Below the pieces are notes generated by a model, which was not told the DNA's origin, made no database searches, and saw only the letters and a program-made list of their open reading frames with translations. A program made the position numbers and the translations under genes. Positions 32,001 to 41,134 of a DNA stretch of 64,000 nt are shown here, piece after piece. This DNA comes from Phosphoribacter sp044220725 (GTDB taxonomy: Bacteria; Actinomycetota; Actinomycetes; Actinomycetales; Dermatophilaceae), in contig JBGAQN010000002.1 of the NCBI GenBank assembly GCA_044220725.1, positions 20,883 to 84,882 of the forward strand, read 5' to 3'. Each line of letters begins with the position of its first letter. Within the stretch, counting starts at the first letter, position 1.

Positions 32001-33131
32001 TCACAGGTAGCGGGTCGAGGTGTAGAGGCCCCATGCATCGTCGTCGAAGTAGGGCGAGAGCATGATGGTCGGGCCGACGATCCGGTCGATGCGGCTGTTG
32101 ACGCCGTTGAGCTGACCCCAGTTGCCGTTGTAGCCGTAGAGCCAGCCGCCGCCGGACGAGCCGCGCGTCATGTCGCAGGGGATCTTGACCGTCTGCGACC
32201 ACCAGAGCCAGGCGTCCCACTCGGGTGAGGTCGAGCCCCAGCACTGCATGAGGTTGCCGCCGTCGAAGGGGGACTCGGCCGGATAGCCGAACGCGTTCTC
32301 CCACACGCCGCTCTTGCCGCGGTTGGTCGTCAGGCCCTGGCCGCCGAAGTAGTCGACGATGTGGTAGCCCCAGTTGGTGTTCATGATCGCGACGCCCATG
32401 TCCTGGGAGAAGTCCGAGCTGCCCGTCCAGGCCGACTTGGACCACAGTTGGTTCGCCGACCAGGTGCCGTAGGGACGCGGGTTGGCCAGGTCGTCGTCGT
32501 AGGCCGGCACGAACGTCCAGTTGGTGTGCCAGGTGCCGCCGCTGCCGCCGTGAACGCAGTGGCCGGCGGTCCAGACGGTGTCCTTGCCTTCGGAGTTGAC
32601 GATGGTGCCTGAGCAGACGTAGTTGCCGATGCCGGGCTTGGTGAAGAAGACCTTGCCCGCGGTGTAGGCCGTCGGCACGTAATAGGGCAGGTTCGGGTTG
32701 TAGGCGGCGGCAAAGCCACCCGCGGTGGCGGCTGGGCCGAAGACCTTGCTCGCCACGCCGTCGGCGCTGCGCACCGGACCGTCGTTGGTGACCGGCTTAC
32801 GCCCGGCCTTCTGGTCGGCTTGCTGCTTCTGCACGTATGCCGTCGCGGCGCTGGCAAGCGCCGAGTCGTCCTCGGCGGGCTTGGCCGCGCGCATCCGCTC
32901 GGGCGTCCAGTAGGCCTCAAGGATCTGGGTCTCGGTGGCGGCGGCGCCGAACTTGGCGGTGCCGGCGGCCTTGGCCTCGGCGGACAGCGCCGGCCTAGCG
33001 GACGACACGTCGGCGCTCGTCGGCCGTTTGGCCGCCTCGGCTGATGAGGCACCTCCGACGGCGACCGTTGCAGCGGTGGCGACGGCAGCGGCAAGGGCGA
33101 GCAAACGGGTTGGGAGAGTTGACTTTTTCAT
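32001..33131 (-). CDS. secreted trypsin-like (S1) serine protease
   Basis: Protein of 376 aa. Signal peptide 1-34 (ALAAAVATAATVAVGGAS...AEAA), a propeptide-like Ala/Lys-rich region to about 140, then a chymotrypsin fold: VWTAGHCVH with His191, SQDMGVAIM with Asp244, and CDMTRGSSGGGW with Ser326. Cys173/Cys192 and Cys297/Cys319 are placed to form the usual disulfides. This is a V8/glutamyl-endopeptidase-like branch, judging by WTAGHC followed by a Trp-rich C-terminal domain. ATG 33131 begins MKKSTLPTR. Close by is the metzincin-type protease, so this is a small secreted-protease island. Confidence 0.93.
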   Translation of the reverse strand: MKKSTLPTRLLALAAAVATAATVAVGGASSAEAAKRPTSADVSSARPALSAEAKAAGTAKFGAAATETQILEAYWTPERMRAAKPAEDDSALASAATAYVQKQQADQKAGRKPVTNDGPVRSADGVASKVFGPAATAGGFAAAYNPNLPYYVPTAYTAGKVFFTKPGIGNYVCSGTIVNSEGKDTVWTAGHCVHGGSGGTWHTNWTFVPAYDDDLANPRPYGTWSANQLWSKSAWTGSSDFSQDMGVAIMNTNWGYHIVDYFGGQGLTTNRGKSGVWENAFGYPAESPFDGGNLMQCWGSTSPEWDAWLWWSQTVKIPCDMTRGSSGGGWLYGYNGNWGQLNGVNSRIDRIVGPTIMLSPYFDDDAWGLYTSTRYL

Positions 33132-33264
33132 GAACGGTTCCTTCGGTCGGACCCGGGCACCCCGTGCGCCAGGTTTCAACCGTCCATGAGGAGCGGGCCG
33201 GGTGCTGGATACCGTCTCCTGCCGAGGAATCCGCAGAATTTCCCCTCGGGTGGTCCTGCCTTCG

Positions 33265-34311
33265 TCAGCCCAGGACGCTGCGCACGTGCTCGACCAACTC
33301 GGTGAGGTCGGTGTCCACGGGGTAGTCGGGGTCGTCCGGGTCAAGCCTGACCAACGCCTCCCGGAGCAGATCAGCCTCAGCCTGATGGCTTGCCCACGAG
33401 GCGTCCGGACGGCGCAGCACGGCGGCGAGCACATCGCCCGGGTAGAGGTCCCCTTCGAGGAGCGGGTTGATCCGCAGCATGCCCAAGGCCATCGGGAGCA
33501 CCGCCTCGGTCCCGACGTCTTGGGCGATGAGAAGCCTCAGGTCTTCGACGCCGAGGTGACCCAACGGCATACGCCTCAGCTCGTGGCATCGGCGCATCAG
33601 CGCAGTGGCGTCGGCGGGTGGGTCCGGCCACCTGACCCCCTCGATCTGCTCGATCGTGCGGTCAATGTCGGGGGACGCAATGGCCTCGGGGAGGACGTGT
33701 GGGTCAGGTTGCGGGCCGACGTGTGGGTCAGGTTGCGGGCCGACGTGCGGCACCCCGTCGACCGCTCGCCCATCCTCGAGGTAGCGACAGTGGTCGGTGC
33801 CCAGGACTGCTGCGACGCGGCGGCTCACCGCTGGCCGCAGCATCGTCAGGGCCTCAGCCGGGGCGACGAATGCGTAGGTGCTCAACTCCTCGCGCTGCAG
33901 GGTGATCGTCGCGATCTGAGCCTCGGTGAGGATGCCGCAGTCGAAGAGAAACCGCAGGCCCATCGCCTTGCGGGGCTTCGCCGGGCGCGTGTCGACGGCT
34001 GCGAGTCGCCCGGCCGCGACCGTCAAGCCAGTCTCCTCGAGGAGTTCGCGCTGGCAGGCCTGCCACGGCGTCTCACCGTCGGCCTCCATCACGCCACCCG
34101 GGATGGTCCAGCCCTTCTTGTAGGTCGGCTTGAGCAACAAGATGCGTCCGGCTGAGTCCCGGATCAAGGCGCCGGCCGAGGCGGGGATGCCCGGAAGGCC
34201 GTCCCACGCACGCAACCCCGCGGCATACTCCTCTTCGCGGTCCTCGTATGCCGCGTCGGCACCTTCCACGGGCCGCTGCCCACCCGCTGCGGGGACCTCG
34301 CCAGCCGTCAT
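33265..34311 (-). CDS. NUDIX hydrolase fused to a CdiI-like immunity domain
   Basis: Protein of 348 aa with two parts. Residues 40-180 are a NUDIX hydrolase: the NUDIX box GGVMEADGETPWQACQRELL then EETGL (72-96) has all GX5EX7REUXEEXGU residues. A linker at about 187-206 repeats Pro-His-Val-Gly-Pro-Gln-Pro-Asp. Residues about 215-345 (ELRRMPLGHLGVEDLRLLIA, INPLLEGDLYPGDVLAAVLR) match my memory of the contact-dependent growth inhibition immunity family (CdiI_3-like). The NUDIX part cleaves nucleoside diphosphate-linked compounds; what the immunity-like domain binds is unknown. The linker DNA holds two perfect 24-bp units (33697-33744). Confidence 0.8.
   Translation of the reverse strand: MTAGEVPAAGGQRPVEGADAAYEDREEEYAAGLRAWDGLPGIPASAGALIRDSAGRILLLKPTYKKGWTIPGGVMEADGETPWQACQRELLEETGLTVAAGRLAAVDTRPAKPRKAMGLRFLFDCGILTEAQIATITLQREELSTYAFVAPAEALTMLRPAVSRRVAAVLGTDHCRYLEDGRAVDGVPHVGPQPDPHVGPQPDPHVLPEAIASPDIDRTIEQIEGVRWPDPPADATALMRRCHELRRMPLGHLGVEDLRLLIAQDVGTEAVLPMALGMLRINPLLEGDLYPGDVLAAVLRRPDASWASHQAEADLLREALVRLDPDDPDYPVDTDLTELVEHVRSVLG
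33697..33744. repeat. 24-bp direct duplication in the NUDIX-fusion linker
   Basis: Two adjacent identical 24-bp units starting GTGTGGGTCAGGTTGCGGGC encode a duplicated Val-Gly-Pro-Gln-Pro-Asp-Pro-His segment of the inter-domain linker. Confidence 0.9.
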
Positions 34312-34376
34312 GTCGCCACTCTAGGCTCCGCGGGCGAAGGTGCGAGTGCGGTCGGGCGCGCCGCTACAGTGGCGAA

Positions 34377-34904
34377 ATGACCTCGACCCGGTTTGCCGAC
34401 GCGCTCAACACCCAGATCGGCAACGAGTTGTCGGCGCATCTGCAGTACGTAGCGATCGCCGTCCACTTCGACGCGCTGACCATGCCGCAGATGGCGTCGT
34501 TCTTCTATCAGCAGGCTCGCGAGGAGCGCGACCACGCGATGATGATGGTGCGCTATCTGCTGGACACCGATGCCGAGGTGACCATTCCGGGCAGTGAGCC
34601 ACCGCGCTCGCGCTTCGATGGGGTTGTGGAGCCGATCGAATTGGCGCTCACCCAGGAGCGAGCGGTGACTGACCAGGTCTACGGGCTGACGCGAATTGCT
34701 CGTGAGGACAACGATTTCGGCGCTGAGCAGTTCATGCAGTGGTTCATCAAGGAGCAGGTCGAAGAGGTAGCGACCATGTCTTCGCTCTTGACGGTCGCCA
34801 AGCGCAATACCGACTCGATCGCCGATCTGGAGGCTTACATCGCGCGCGAGCAGGCCAACGCTGCGGGTGTGGACCCCACGGCACCTTCGGTCGCTGACGC
34901 CTGA
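34377..34904 (+). CDS. ferritin-like iron-storage protein
   Basis: Protein of 175 aa. Ferroxidase ligands can be followed along the four-helix bundle: LNTQIGNELSAHLQYVAIAV (Glu17), FFYQQAREERDHAMMMVRYL (Glu50 and His53), then EPIELALTQERAVTDQVYGL and FMQWFIKEQVEEVATMSSLL. This is the FtnA-type arrangement, with no haem-binding Met seen as in bacterioferritin. It oxidises and stores iron and limits Fenton damage. ATG 34377 gives a family-typical start. It lies back to back with the NUDIX-fusion gene and 13 bp before the MFS transporter. Confidence 0.93.
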   Translation: MTSTRFADALNTQIGNELSAHLQYVAIAVHFDALTMPQMASFFYQQAREERDHAMMMVRYLLDTDAEVTIPGSEPPRSRFDGVVEPIELALTQERAVTDQVYGLTRIAREDNDFGAEQFMQWFIKEQVEEVATMSSLLTVAKRNTDSIADLEAYIAREQANAAGVDPTAPSVADA

Positions 34905-34917
34905 AGCCGGGGATCGA

Positions 34918-36366
34918 GTGAGCGGCACTGCTGGCGCGGGGGAGGCTGCTGGCGCGGGTGACGCCGCGGCCGCGGGGGGCGCGGGGGGCGCGGGAGGGCG
35001 GCGCAACCAGTGGATCTTCGGGGTCGGGACCCTTGGTCGCGACATGGCCTACACCCTCGTCGCGTTCTATCTCGTCTTCTATCTCACCGATGTCCTCGAC
35101 GTCCCGGACTCGACGATGTGGGCCGTCACGATCGTGCTTCTCGTCATCCGCATTCTCGACGCGGTCCTCGACCCGATCGTCGGGGCATTGGTCGACAGCA
35201 CCCGGTCTCGGTGGGGCCAGTTCCGCCCCTGGCTAGCGCTCGGTGGATTGGTGTCGGCGGTCTTCACGGTGCTGCTGTTCACCGACACTGCACTGACCGG
35301 CACCTCGTTCGTCGTCGTCTTCGCCTTGGTCAATCTGTTGTGGGGGATCGCGTGGTCCAGCCACGACATCTCCTACTGGGGGATGCTGCCGGCCTTGTCG
35401 CTGGCGCCTTCCGAGCGAGAGTCGCTTGCGTCGACCGCCAAGACCTTCGCCAACGTCGGTCAGTTCGCCGTGGTGGCGGCCGTGCCTCCGGTCGTCGCGG
35501 CGATCTCGGACTGGGAAAGTGGGACGCCCGCGGCCTGGCAGACGGTGGCGATCGTCGTGTCGATCCTCATGGTCGTGTTCATGTGGGTGACGATCCTCTT
35601 CGTTCGCGAGCGCACCGACATCGACCTCGACGGCCAGCGCACCGGCATACGGGAGCTGGGTCGGGCGATCTTCCGCAACGACCAACTCATCTGGACCGCA
35701 ACGGCTTTCCTGTTGTTCATGCTGGGCTACGGCACGACGAGTGCGTTCGGTCTCTACTTCTTCAAGTACGCCTATGGTGACGAATCGGTCTTCCCAGTCT
35801 TCGCGTTATGCGTCGGAGTGGGCCAGATCGCCGGTTTGGTCAGCTTCCCGTGGTTCGCTCGGCGCTGGCCGCGCCGCACCATTTATGGCTGGGCGACGGC
35901 GCTGATCTGCACGGCATACGTGGCCTTCGCCCTGGCGCCGATGAACATCATCATCCTGGGCATCGTCGCCTTCCTGCTGTTCTTCCTGGCCGCGTTCATC
36001 ATGGTGCTCATGCTGGTCTTCCAGGCCGACACGATCGAATACGGCCAATGGAAGCTCGGCCAGCGCAACGGCGCGGTGACGTTCGCGCTGCAGCCGTTCA
36101 TCAACAAGGTGTCCGCCGCGATGAACACCGCGATCGTCTCGGCGACCGTCATCATCGCGGGCATCAACAGCGCTCAGTCCGCCGCTGACGTCACGCCCGC
36201 CGGGCTGTGGATCCTCAAGGTCGCGATGCTCATCATCCCCGCGATCCTGGTGGCGCTCGGGTATGCCGTGTGGCACCGGAAGTTCATCATCGACGAGGCT
36301 CTGCACGCCCGGATCGTCGATGAACTCGCCGCGCGCGGTGACCTGCACGGGAAGCCCGCCGGCTGA
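34918..36366 (+). CDS. GPH-family (MFS_2) sugar:cation symporter
   Basis: Protein of about 482 aa. After a Gly/Ala-rich N-terminal 25 residues comes FGVGTLGRDMAYTLVAFYLV and YLTDVLDVPDST, typical of glycoside-pentoside-hexuronide symporters such as MelB, and DPIVGALVDSTRSRWGQFRP, the signature loop between helices 2 and 3. About 12 membrane helices follow. It imports a glycoside with Na+ or H+; the GH1 enzyme encoded 8 kb away is a possible partner. Start taken at GTG 34918, just after a GGGG-rich site. Downstream lies a repeat-rich gap. Confidence 0.9.
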   Translation: MSGTAGAGEAAGAGDAAAAGGAGGAGGRRNQWIFGVGTLGRDMAYTLVAFYLVFYLTDVLDVPDSTMWAVTIVLLVIRILDAVLDPIVGALVDSTRSRWGQFRPWLALGGLVSAVFTVLLFTDTALTGTSFVVVFALVNLLWGIAWSSHDISYWGMLPALSLAPSERESLASTAKTFANVGQFAVVAAVPPVVAAISDWESGTPAAWQTVAIVVSILMVVFMWVTILFVRERTDIDLDGQRTGIRELGRAIFRNDQLIWTATAFLLFMLGYGTTSAFGLYFFKYAYGDESVFPVFALCVGVGQIAGLVSFPWFARRWPRRTIYGWATALICTAYVAFALAPMNIIILGIVAFLLFFLAAFIMVLMLVFQADTIEYGQWKLGQRNGAVTFALQPFINKVSAAMNTAIVSATVIIAGINSAQSAADVTPAGLWILKVAMLIIPAILVALGYAVWHRKFIIDEALHARIVDELAARGDLHGKPAG

Positions 36367-36554
36367 CCCCTTCCCCTCGCTCTCGCCCTTTCCTCTCGAT
36401 CTCGCCGATGGCCGCCTACCTCACGCAGCCCCGCCGACGGACCTCAAACCCCACCACTCCACGGGACTCTCCTCCGTCGCCGACACCCCGCTGGCTTCGG
36501 TATGCCGCTCTCCCCCGGCGGCTTGGCGGTCAACGCTCCCACTGCCTGGATCAT

Positions 36555-36685
36555 TGGAGTGCTAGCCACACCCCGCTGTGGCCAGCACTCCACAGATCTT
36601 CCCCGCCACCGTTTCACGCGTCGCGAGGGCCGCACCCACTCTATCTGTGGAGCGTGAGCCACACCCCGGTGTGGCCAACACTCCA
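36555..36685. repeat. paired 38-bp palindromic repeats (BIME-like), left dimer
   Basis: Two copies (36555-36592 and 36648-36685), 93 bp apart, of TGGAG(T/C)G(C/T)(T/G)AGCCACACC then CC(G)(C/G)(T)GTGGCCA(G/A)CACTCCA; each can form a 15-bp imperfect hairpin. The spacer between the two is also conserved with the right dimer (CCGCCACC...CGCGTC). The 427-base gap 36367-36793 contains nothing else recognisable. Confidence 0.9.
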
Positions 36686-36793
36686 CAGATCTCCACCCAG
36701 CTCGGGCGGGCACCCCCAGCGCCGAGACCGCACCGTGGGGGTGCCTGTGGATAACTTCTGCGGGCTTCGCCTCGGCTGCGACAACCTGGGGGC

Positions 36794-37888
36794 ATGACCC
36801 ACGCTTCCTCGGCCTCCAGTGCCACAACTCCGTCCCGACGTGACCAAACCGCGGTCCAGTGGGCGGCGCGGCAGGAGGCTCGACACCTCGGGCCGCTCGC
36901 TGGGGCACCGCTGTGGATCCCCGGGGCACCGCTCACCCGAAGCCAACTGGCCCGACTGGCCGAGGATCAGCACGGCATACTCACCCTTGCCCAGTGCCGC
37001 GACGGCCACCTGAGCGAGCGGCAATTGGCTCATCGGGTCGCGACCGGCCGATGGAGCCGCCCCCATCGCGGGGTCTACCTCACCGTGCCGGGGCGCGACA
37101 CTTTCCTCACCCGAGCCACGGCCGCGCTGCTCGCCTGCGGCACCGACGCGGCACTGTCGCATGACGCGGCGGCATACCTCCATGGGTTGGCGACCACGGA
37201 GCCGCGCCTCATCGACGTCCTCATCCCCGCCGATCGCCGCATCGCCGAATCCGCTGGAGTGCGGGTACATCGCAGCGCGCATGCCGAAACGAGGACCCAC
37301 GATCTGCTGTGGCCGTGGCGTACCACGATCGAGCACACGGTGTTCGACCTCGCGCAGATCGGCGACCTCGACGCCGCCATCGCCGTGATCGCGCGTGGAT
37401 GCTCTCGTCGGTTGACGACCCCGAGGGCCCTGCGCACCGCGTTGGCCACCCGGCCACGCCAACGCCACGCAGCGGACCTTCGGGAGATCCTGGCCGAGGT
37501 GGAGGCCGGCCGGGAGAGCCCGCTGGAGGTCCGGTTCGTCCGGGATGTCCTGGCTGCCCACGGCCTGCCGCCCGGCGTTGCGCAGCACTCGATCGGCACC
37601 GCTCAACGGCACGACATCGCGTTCCCCGACCTCTGGTTGATCGTCGAACTCGACGGCCGGCTCGGTCACGAAGGGGCTGACGGACGGCATACCGATGCCG
37701 GACGGGATCGGCGAGCAAGTGGCCGCGGGTGGCTCACCATCCGGGCGACCTGGCGGGATGTCGCGGGCGCGAGTTGCCGACTCGCCGCTGAGTTGGCGGC
37801 GGTCATGGCCGTCCGCGGGTGGTCCGGTCGGCCGCGCGTATGCCGTCGCCCCGGCTGTGTCGCCGTCGCGGCATCCGTGGAGCGTTAG
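36794..37888 (+). CDS. AbiEi-like / DUF559 (Vsr-type nuclease fold) protein
   Basis: Protein of 364 aa. Residues about 50-110 (HGILTLAQCRDGHLSERQLA, RVATGRWSRPHRGVYL) form the winged-helix start of AbiEi-type antitoxin proteins; ALSHDAAAYLHGL follows. The C-terminal part with ESPLEVRFVRDVL and LWLIVELDGRLGHE then DAGRDRR resembles the DUF559/Vsr nuclease fold (E...D...E-type metal ligands). In actinobacteria such genes are often solitary, with no AbiEii toxin next to them, as here. The role is uncertain: antitoxin-like regulator or nuclease. Its last ten bases are part of the third palindromic repeat, and paired repeats sit on both sides of the gene. Confidence 0.75.
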   Translation: MTHASSASSATTPSRRDQTAVQWAARQEARHLGPLAGAPLWIPGAPLTRSQLARLAEDQHGILTLAQCRDGHLSERQLAHRVATGRWSRPHRGVYLTVPGRDTFLTRATAALLACGTDAALSHDAAAYLHGLATTEPRLIDVLIPADRRIAESAGVRVHRSAHAETRTHDLLWPWRTTIEHTVFDLAQIGDLDAAIAVIARGCSRRLTTPRALRTALATRPRQRHAADLREILAEVEAGRESPLEVRFVRDVLAAHGLPPGVAQHSIGTAQRHDIAFPDLWLIVELDGRLGHEGADGRHTDAGRDRRASGRGWLTIRATWRDVAGASCRLAAELAAVMAVRGWSGRPRVCRRPGCVAVAASVER

Positions 37889-38007
37889 CCACACTCCGCT
37901 GTGGCCAGCACTCCACACATCTGCCCGCCACCCGATTCGCGCGTCACGAGACCGGCAGCTCTCGATCCGTGGAGCGTTAGCCACACCCCGCTGTGGCCAG
38001 CACTCCA
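37878..38007. repeat. paired 38-bp palindromic repeats (BIME-like), right dimer
   Basis: Copies at 37878-37915 and 37970-38007, 92 bp apart, with the same core GTGGCCAGCACTCCA as the left dimer. The first overlaps the stop codon of the DUF559 gene. With the left dimer they bracket the gene completely. Confidence 0.9.
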
Positions 38008-38082
38008 CAAAGGCAGGCGCGGGACTGAGCTGGCGGTGAAATGGGGCTCACCAACCATCGAGCGCCGTCCAGGATCGGCCGG

Positions 38083-38736
38083 TCAGCGCTGGATGAGACC
38101 CAGTTCCAGGCCGCGCAGCACGGCGCGGGTCCGGTCGCGCACGCCCAGCTTGAGCAGCACGGCCGATACGTGGTTCTTGACCGTGCCCTCGGCCAGGAAC
38201 ATCGCCTCCGCGATCTCACGATTGGAGTAGCCCCCCGACAACAGCCGCAACACCTCGGTCTCCCGCGGGGTCAGCGGCTCGGGAGCCAAGCCCGCTGGGT
38301 CGACGTCGGCCGACGTGCCGGCCAGGTGCCGGACCAGCGCCTCGGTCACCGATGGCTGAATGAGGGTGCCGCCGACCGCCAACGTGGAGATGGCGTCGAC
38401 CAGCTGATCGAGGCTGACGTCCTTGAGCAGGTAGCCCCGCGCCCCAGCTCGCATCGCCGCGATGAGCGCCTCGTCGTCGGGGAAGGTCGTCAGCACGAGC
38501 ACCGGCGTCCGATTGCCCAAGGTCGCCAAGTGCTGGAGCACACCGAGGCCGTCCAACACCGGCATCCGCAGGTCGAGCAGGACCACCTCGGGCTCCAGGC
38601 GCTCGATCACCTCCAGACCCTCGGCCCCGTCGCTGGCCTGGCCGACCACCTCGACCTCACCCGACAGGCCGAGGAGGCCGACGATCCCTTGCCTCACCAG
38701 GGTCTGGTCGTCGATGACAACCACCCGAACGCTCAC
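38083..38736 (-). CDS. NarL/LuxR-family response regulator
   Basis: Protein of 217 aa. Receiver domain 1-120 with Asp9/Asp10 (VVVIDDQTLV), phosphoacceptor Asp55 in VVLLDLRMPVLDGL and Lys105 in GYLLKDVSL. C-terminal LuxR HTH at about 148-210 (LTPRETEVLRLLSGGYSNRE, AEGTVKNHVSAVLLKLGV). It receives phosphate from the adjacent kinase, whose stop overlaps its ATG, and probably controls the divergent ABC exporter that starts 63 bp beyond the kinase gene, as is usual for this arrangement. Confidence 0.95.
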   Translation of the reverse strand: MSVRVVVIDDQTLVRQGIVGLLGLSGEVEVVGQASDGAEGLEVIERLEPEVVLLDLRMPVLDGLGVLQHLATLGNRTPVLVLTTFPDDEALIAAMRAGARGYLLKDVSLDQLVDAISTLAVGGTLIQPSVTEALVRHLAGTSADVDPAGLAPEPLTPRETEVLRLLSGGYSNREIAEAMFLAEGTVKNHVSAVLLKLGVRDRTRAVLRGLELGLIQR

Positions 38737-40076
38737 CCGAGCCCACTTCCCCCGACCCGATCCACGACGGCCGCCTCCAGATCCGCAGCGTCGGCCGCAC
38801 CGCCGAGCACGCCCGAGGACTCAAGTGGCGCACCCGAGCGACGCACGTCTCCGGCGGCCGATACCGCACCGATCGGCAGGGAGGCCTGGAGGGTGAACCC
38901 TTGACCTGGTCGAGCGGACCAGGCCACGGAGCCACCCATCGCCTCGAACCGCTCGGCCATCCCGCTCAACCCGTGACCGGCCACGATCCCGGCGCGAGCC
39001 CCGACCCCGTCGCCAGCCCCGACCCCGACCCCGCCACCGGCCCCGACCGAACCACCTTGGCCGTCGTCGCGGGCTGTCACGCTGACGACCCCGTCCAGCT
39101 CCTCGACGGCGATCCACACCGATCGCGCCCCGCTGTGTCGGACCGCGTTGGTGACGATCTCCTGGACGCATCGACGGACCACGTCAGCCTCAGCGGTGCT
39201 TAACGCGGGCAGATCGTCGGCTACGTCGACGTGAACCACGGGCGTTGGCACCGACGAGCCAATCCCTCGGAGTTCCGCCACCACATCCTCTGCGACCCGC
39301 GGACCCTCACGCAGTTGGCTCACCACATCGCGGACGTCCCGCAGCAGGTCGGAGGCGACCGAACGGCATACCTCGATGTGCTCCTTGCTCGCCCCGGTGG
39401 CGGCATATGAGGCAACCTGGAGGTTGACCGACAGCGCGGTGAGCTGGTGACCGACGACGTCGTGCAGGTCGCGGGCGATCCGCAGCCGCTCCTGCGCCCG
39501 GCTGGTCGCCGCGAGTTCGGCCTGAGCCGCCCGCAACGCCGCGTTGGCCGCCTCGGTTTCGGCTCGCGCACGATCGGCCTCCTTGCGCGCCTGCTCGGTG
39601 GCCCGCATCGACACGACGAGCAGCAGCGCGAAGGACTGGAACGCCAGGAACGCCACGCCGGTGGAGATGGCGTAGCTGGAGCCGTTCTCGGCGATCGTCG
39701 TCCACATGAGGATCACCACGGCGACCGTTTGCACGACGATCACCGCCACCGCGACCCGGCCCGACATGAGCTGACCGATGAGGATTGCCGTCATGACCAA
39801 CGCGATCGCCGTGAAACCCTGCGACTGCGACAGCACGACGACCGCGACTCCCAGCGGGGTGACCACGCCCAACGCGACGACCCGTTCGTAGGTCGGCCAG
39901 CGCTCACCGGGCGCGACGACGACGATCCACAGGTATGCCGCCCCATAGGCCAGGTATGTCGCCCACCACCGCGGGCCCGCTCCGTCCGACAGACCGATGA
40001 CCTCGACGACCCCGATCGCGAGCCAGGCAAGCGCAGCACTGGCCACGCCGAGCGGCTCCAGATGTCGCTCCCTCAT
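38733..40076 (-). CDS. sensor histidine kinase (HisKA_3 family)
   Basis: Protein of 447 aa. Five or six membrane helices occupy residues 10-155, a coiled coil with Ala/Glu-rich repeats (DRARAETEAANAAL) follows, and ARDLHDVVGHQLTALSV provides the phosphorylated His at about 205. The HATPase_c domain contains EIVTNAVRHSGA and DDGQGG; a Gly/Val/Ala-rich repetitive insert (GVGVGAGDGVGARAG) sits inside its ATP lid. ATG 40076 was chosen because the membrane domain starts there; no ligand-binding extracellular domain is evident, suggesting an intramembrane stimulus such as cell-envelope stress or antibiotics. Confidence 0.92.
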   Translation of the reverse strand: MRERHLEPLGVASAALAWLAIGVVEVIGLSDGAGPRWWATYLAYGAAYLWIVVVAPGERWPTYERVVALGVVTPLGVAVVVLSQSQGFTAIALVMTAILIGQLMSGRVAVAVIVVQTVAVVILMWTTIAENGSSYAISTGVAFLAFQSFALLLVVSMRATEQARKEADRARAETEAANAALRAAQAELAATSRAQERLRIARDLHDVVGHQLTALSVNLQVASYAATGASKEHIEVCRSVASDLLRDVRDVVSQLREGPRVAEDVVAELRGIGSSVPTPVVHVDVADDLPALSTAEADVVRRCVQEIVTNAVRHSGARSVWIAVEELDGVVSVTARDDGQGGSVGAGGGVGVGAGDGVGARAGIVAGHGLSGMAERFEAMGGSVAWSARPGQGFTLQASLPIGAVSAAGDVRRSGAPLESSGVLGGAADAADLEAAVVDRVGGSGLG

Positions 40077-40138
40077 GATCTCGAGCGTAGGGCGGCACCA
40101 GCACCGGGCACCCGTGCCACTCGTCATGGGTGCAGGTC

Positions 40139-41134
40139 ATGACGACCGGCACTGACCTGGCGGGACGGAGCCGACCTACCGTCGAAGGCGTGAAGACGAC
40201 ATCCGTCATCCACGCCACCGGGCTGACCAAGCGCTACGGCGACCTTGTCGCCGTAGACGCCCTGGACATCACCATCGGGCAGGGCGACATCGTCGCCATC
40301 CTCGGCCCCAACGGCGCAGGCAAGTCGACGACCATCGAGATGCTGCTCGGCCTGCGGACCCCCACGGCCGGTTCTGTACGCGTCTTCGGAACCGAGCCCA
40401 ATGCGAAAGCCACCCGGGCGCGGGTCGGGGCCATGCTCCAGGAGAGCCACGCACCCGAGACCCTCACCGTGGCCGAGGCCGTCGACCTCGTCCGCCACTA
40501 CTACCCCTACGCGCTCGGCGTCGACGACATCTTGCGTCGTGCCGACCTCTCCGAGAAGCGTGACAACCGGGTCGGTCAGCTCTCTGGTGGCCAGGCGCAG
40601 CGGCTCAACTTCGCCCTCGCCATCGCCGGCGACCCGGACCTGCTGTTCCTCGACGAACCCACCGCGGCCCTCGACGTTGCCGCCCGGCACCTGTTCTGGG
40701 AGCAAGTCCGCGGCCTGGCCGCCCAGGGCAAGACGATCCTCTTCTCCACCCACAACCTCGCCGAGGCTGACGCGCTGGCCGACCGGGTCGTTGTCATCAA
40801 CCACGGCCGAGTGGTCGCCGACGGCGCCCCCGCCGAGATCAAGGCGAACGTCGCAGCCCGCACGGTCCGGCTCGTCACCGACCTCAGCACAGCCGCCGTG
40901 GCTGCGCTGCCCGAGGTGCGACACGTCGAGGTCGCCGCAGGAGAGTCCCTCGACGACGCCTACCCGATGCTCGTCGTCCAGACCACCGAACCCGAGGCCC
41001 TGCTCGCCGGCCTCTTCGCCGCTGGTCACCGGGTCGAGCAACTGACCGTCTCCGACACCGACCTGGAGACCGCCTTCATTCACCTCGTCGGCGCGGCTGC
41101 CGACCCCAGCCACTCGACGGGGTCCGCATCATGA
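40139..41134 (+). CDS. ABC-2 type exporter, ATP-binding subunit
   Basis: Protein of about 331 aa. Walker A GPNGAGKSTTIEML, Q-loop AMLQESHAPETLTV, signature LSGGQAQRLNFALAIAG, Walker B LLFLDEPTAALDVAA and the switch His in ILFSTHNLAEADALA are intact. The C-terminal domain is the DrrA-like drug-exporter type. Start either ATG 40139 or GTG 40190 (KTTSVIHATGLTKRYG), the latter giving the more usual N-terminus. The gene overlaps the permease gene by four bases. Divergent from the two-component genes; the pair probably exports an antimicrobial or lipid. Confidence 0.93.
   Translation: MTTGTDLAGRSRPTVEGVKTTSVIHATGLTKRYGDLVAVDALDITIGQGDIVAILGPNGAGKSTTIEMLLGLRTPTAGSVRVFGTEPNAKATRARVGAMLQESHAPETLTVAEAVDLVRHYYPYALGVDDILRRADLSEKRDNRVGQLSGGQAQRLNFALAIAGDPDLLFLDEPTAALDVAARHLFWEQVRGLAAQGKTILFSTHNLAEADALADRVVVINHGRVVADGAPAEIKANVAARTVRLVTDLSTAAVAALPEVRHVEVAAGESLDDAYPMLVVQTTEPEALLAGLFAAGHRVEQLTVSDTDLETAFIHLVGAAADPSHSTGSAS

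Noticed and set aside
31903..32445. Long N-terminal extension of the 216-aa lipoprotein
   Set aside because: It would overlap the trypsin-like protease gene in another frame and hide the lipoprotein signal peptide; ATG 31902 gives a complete signal.
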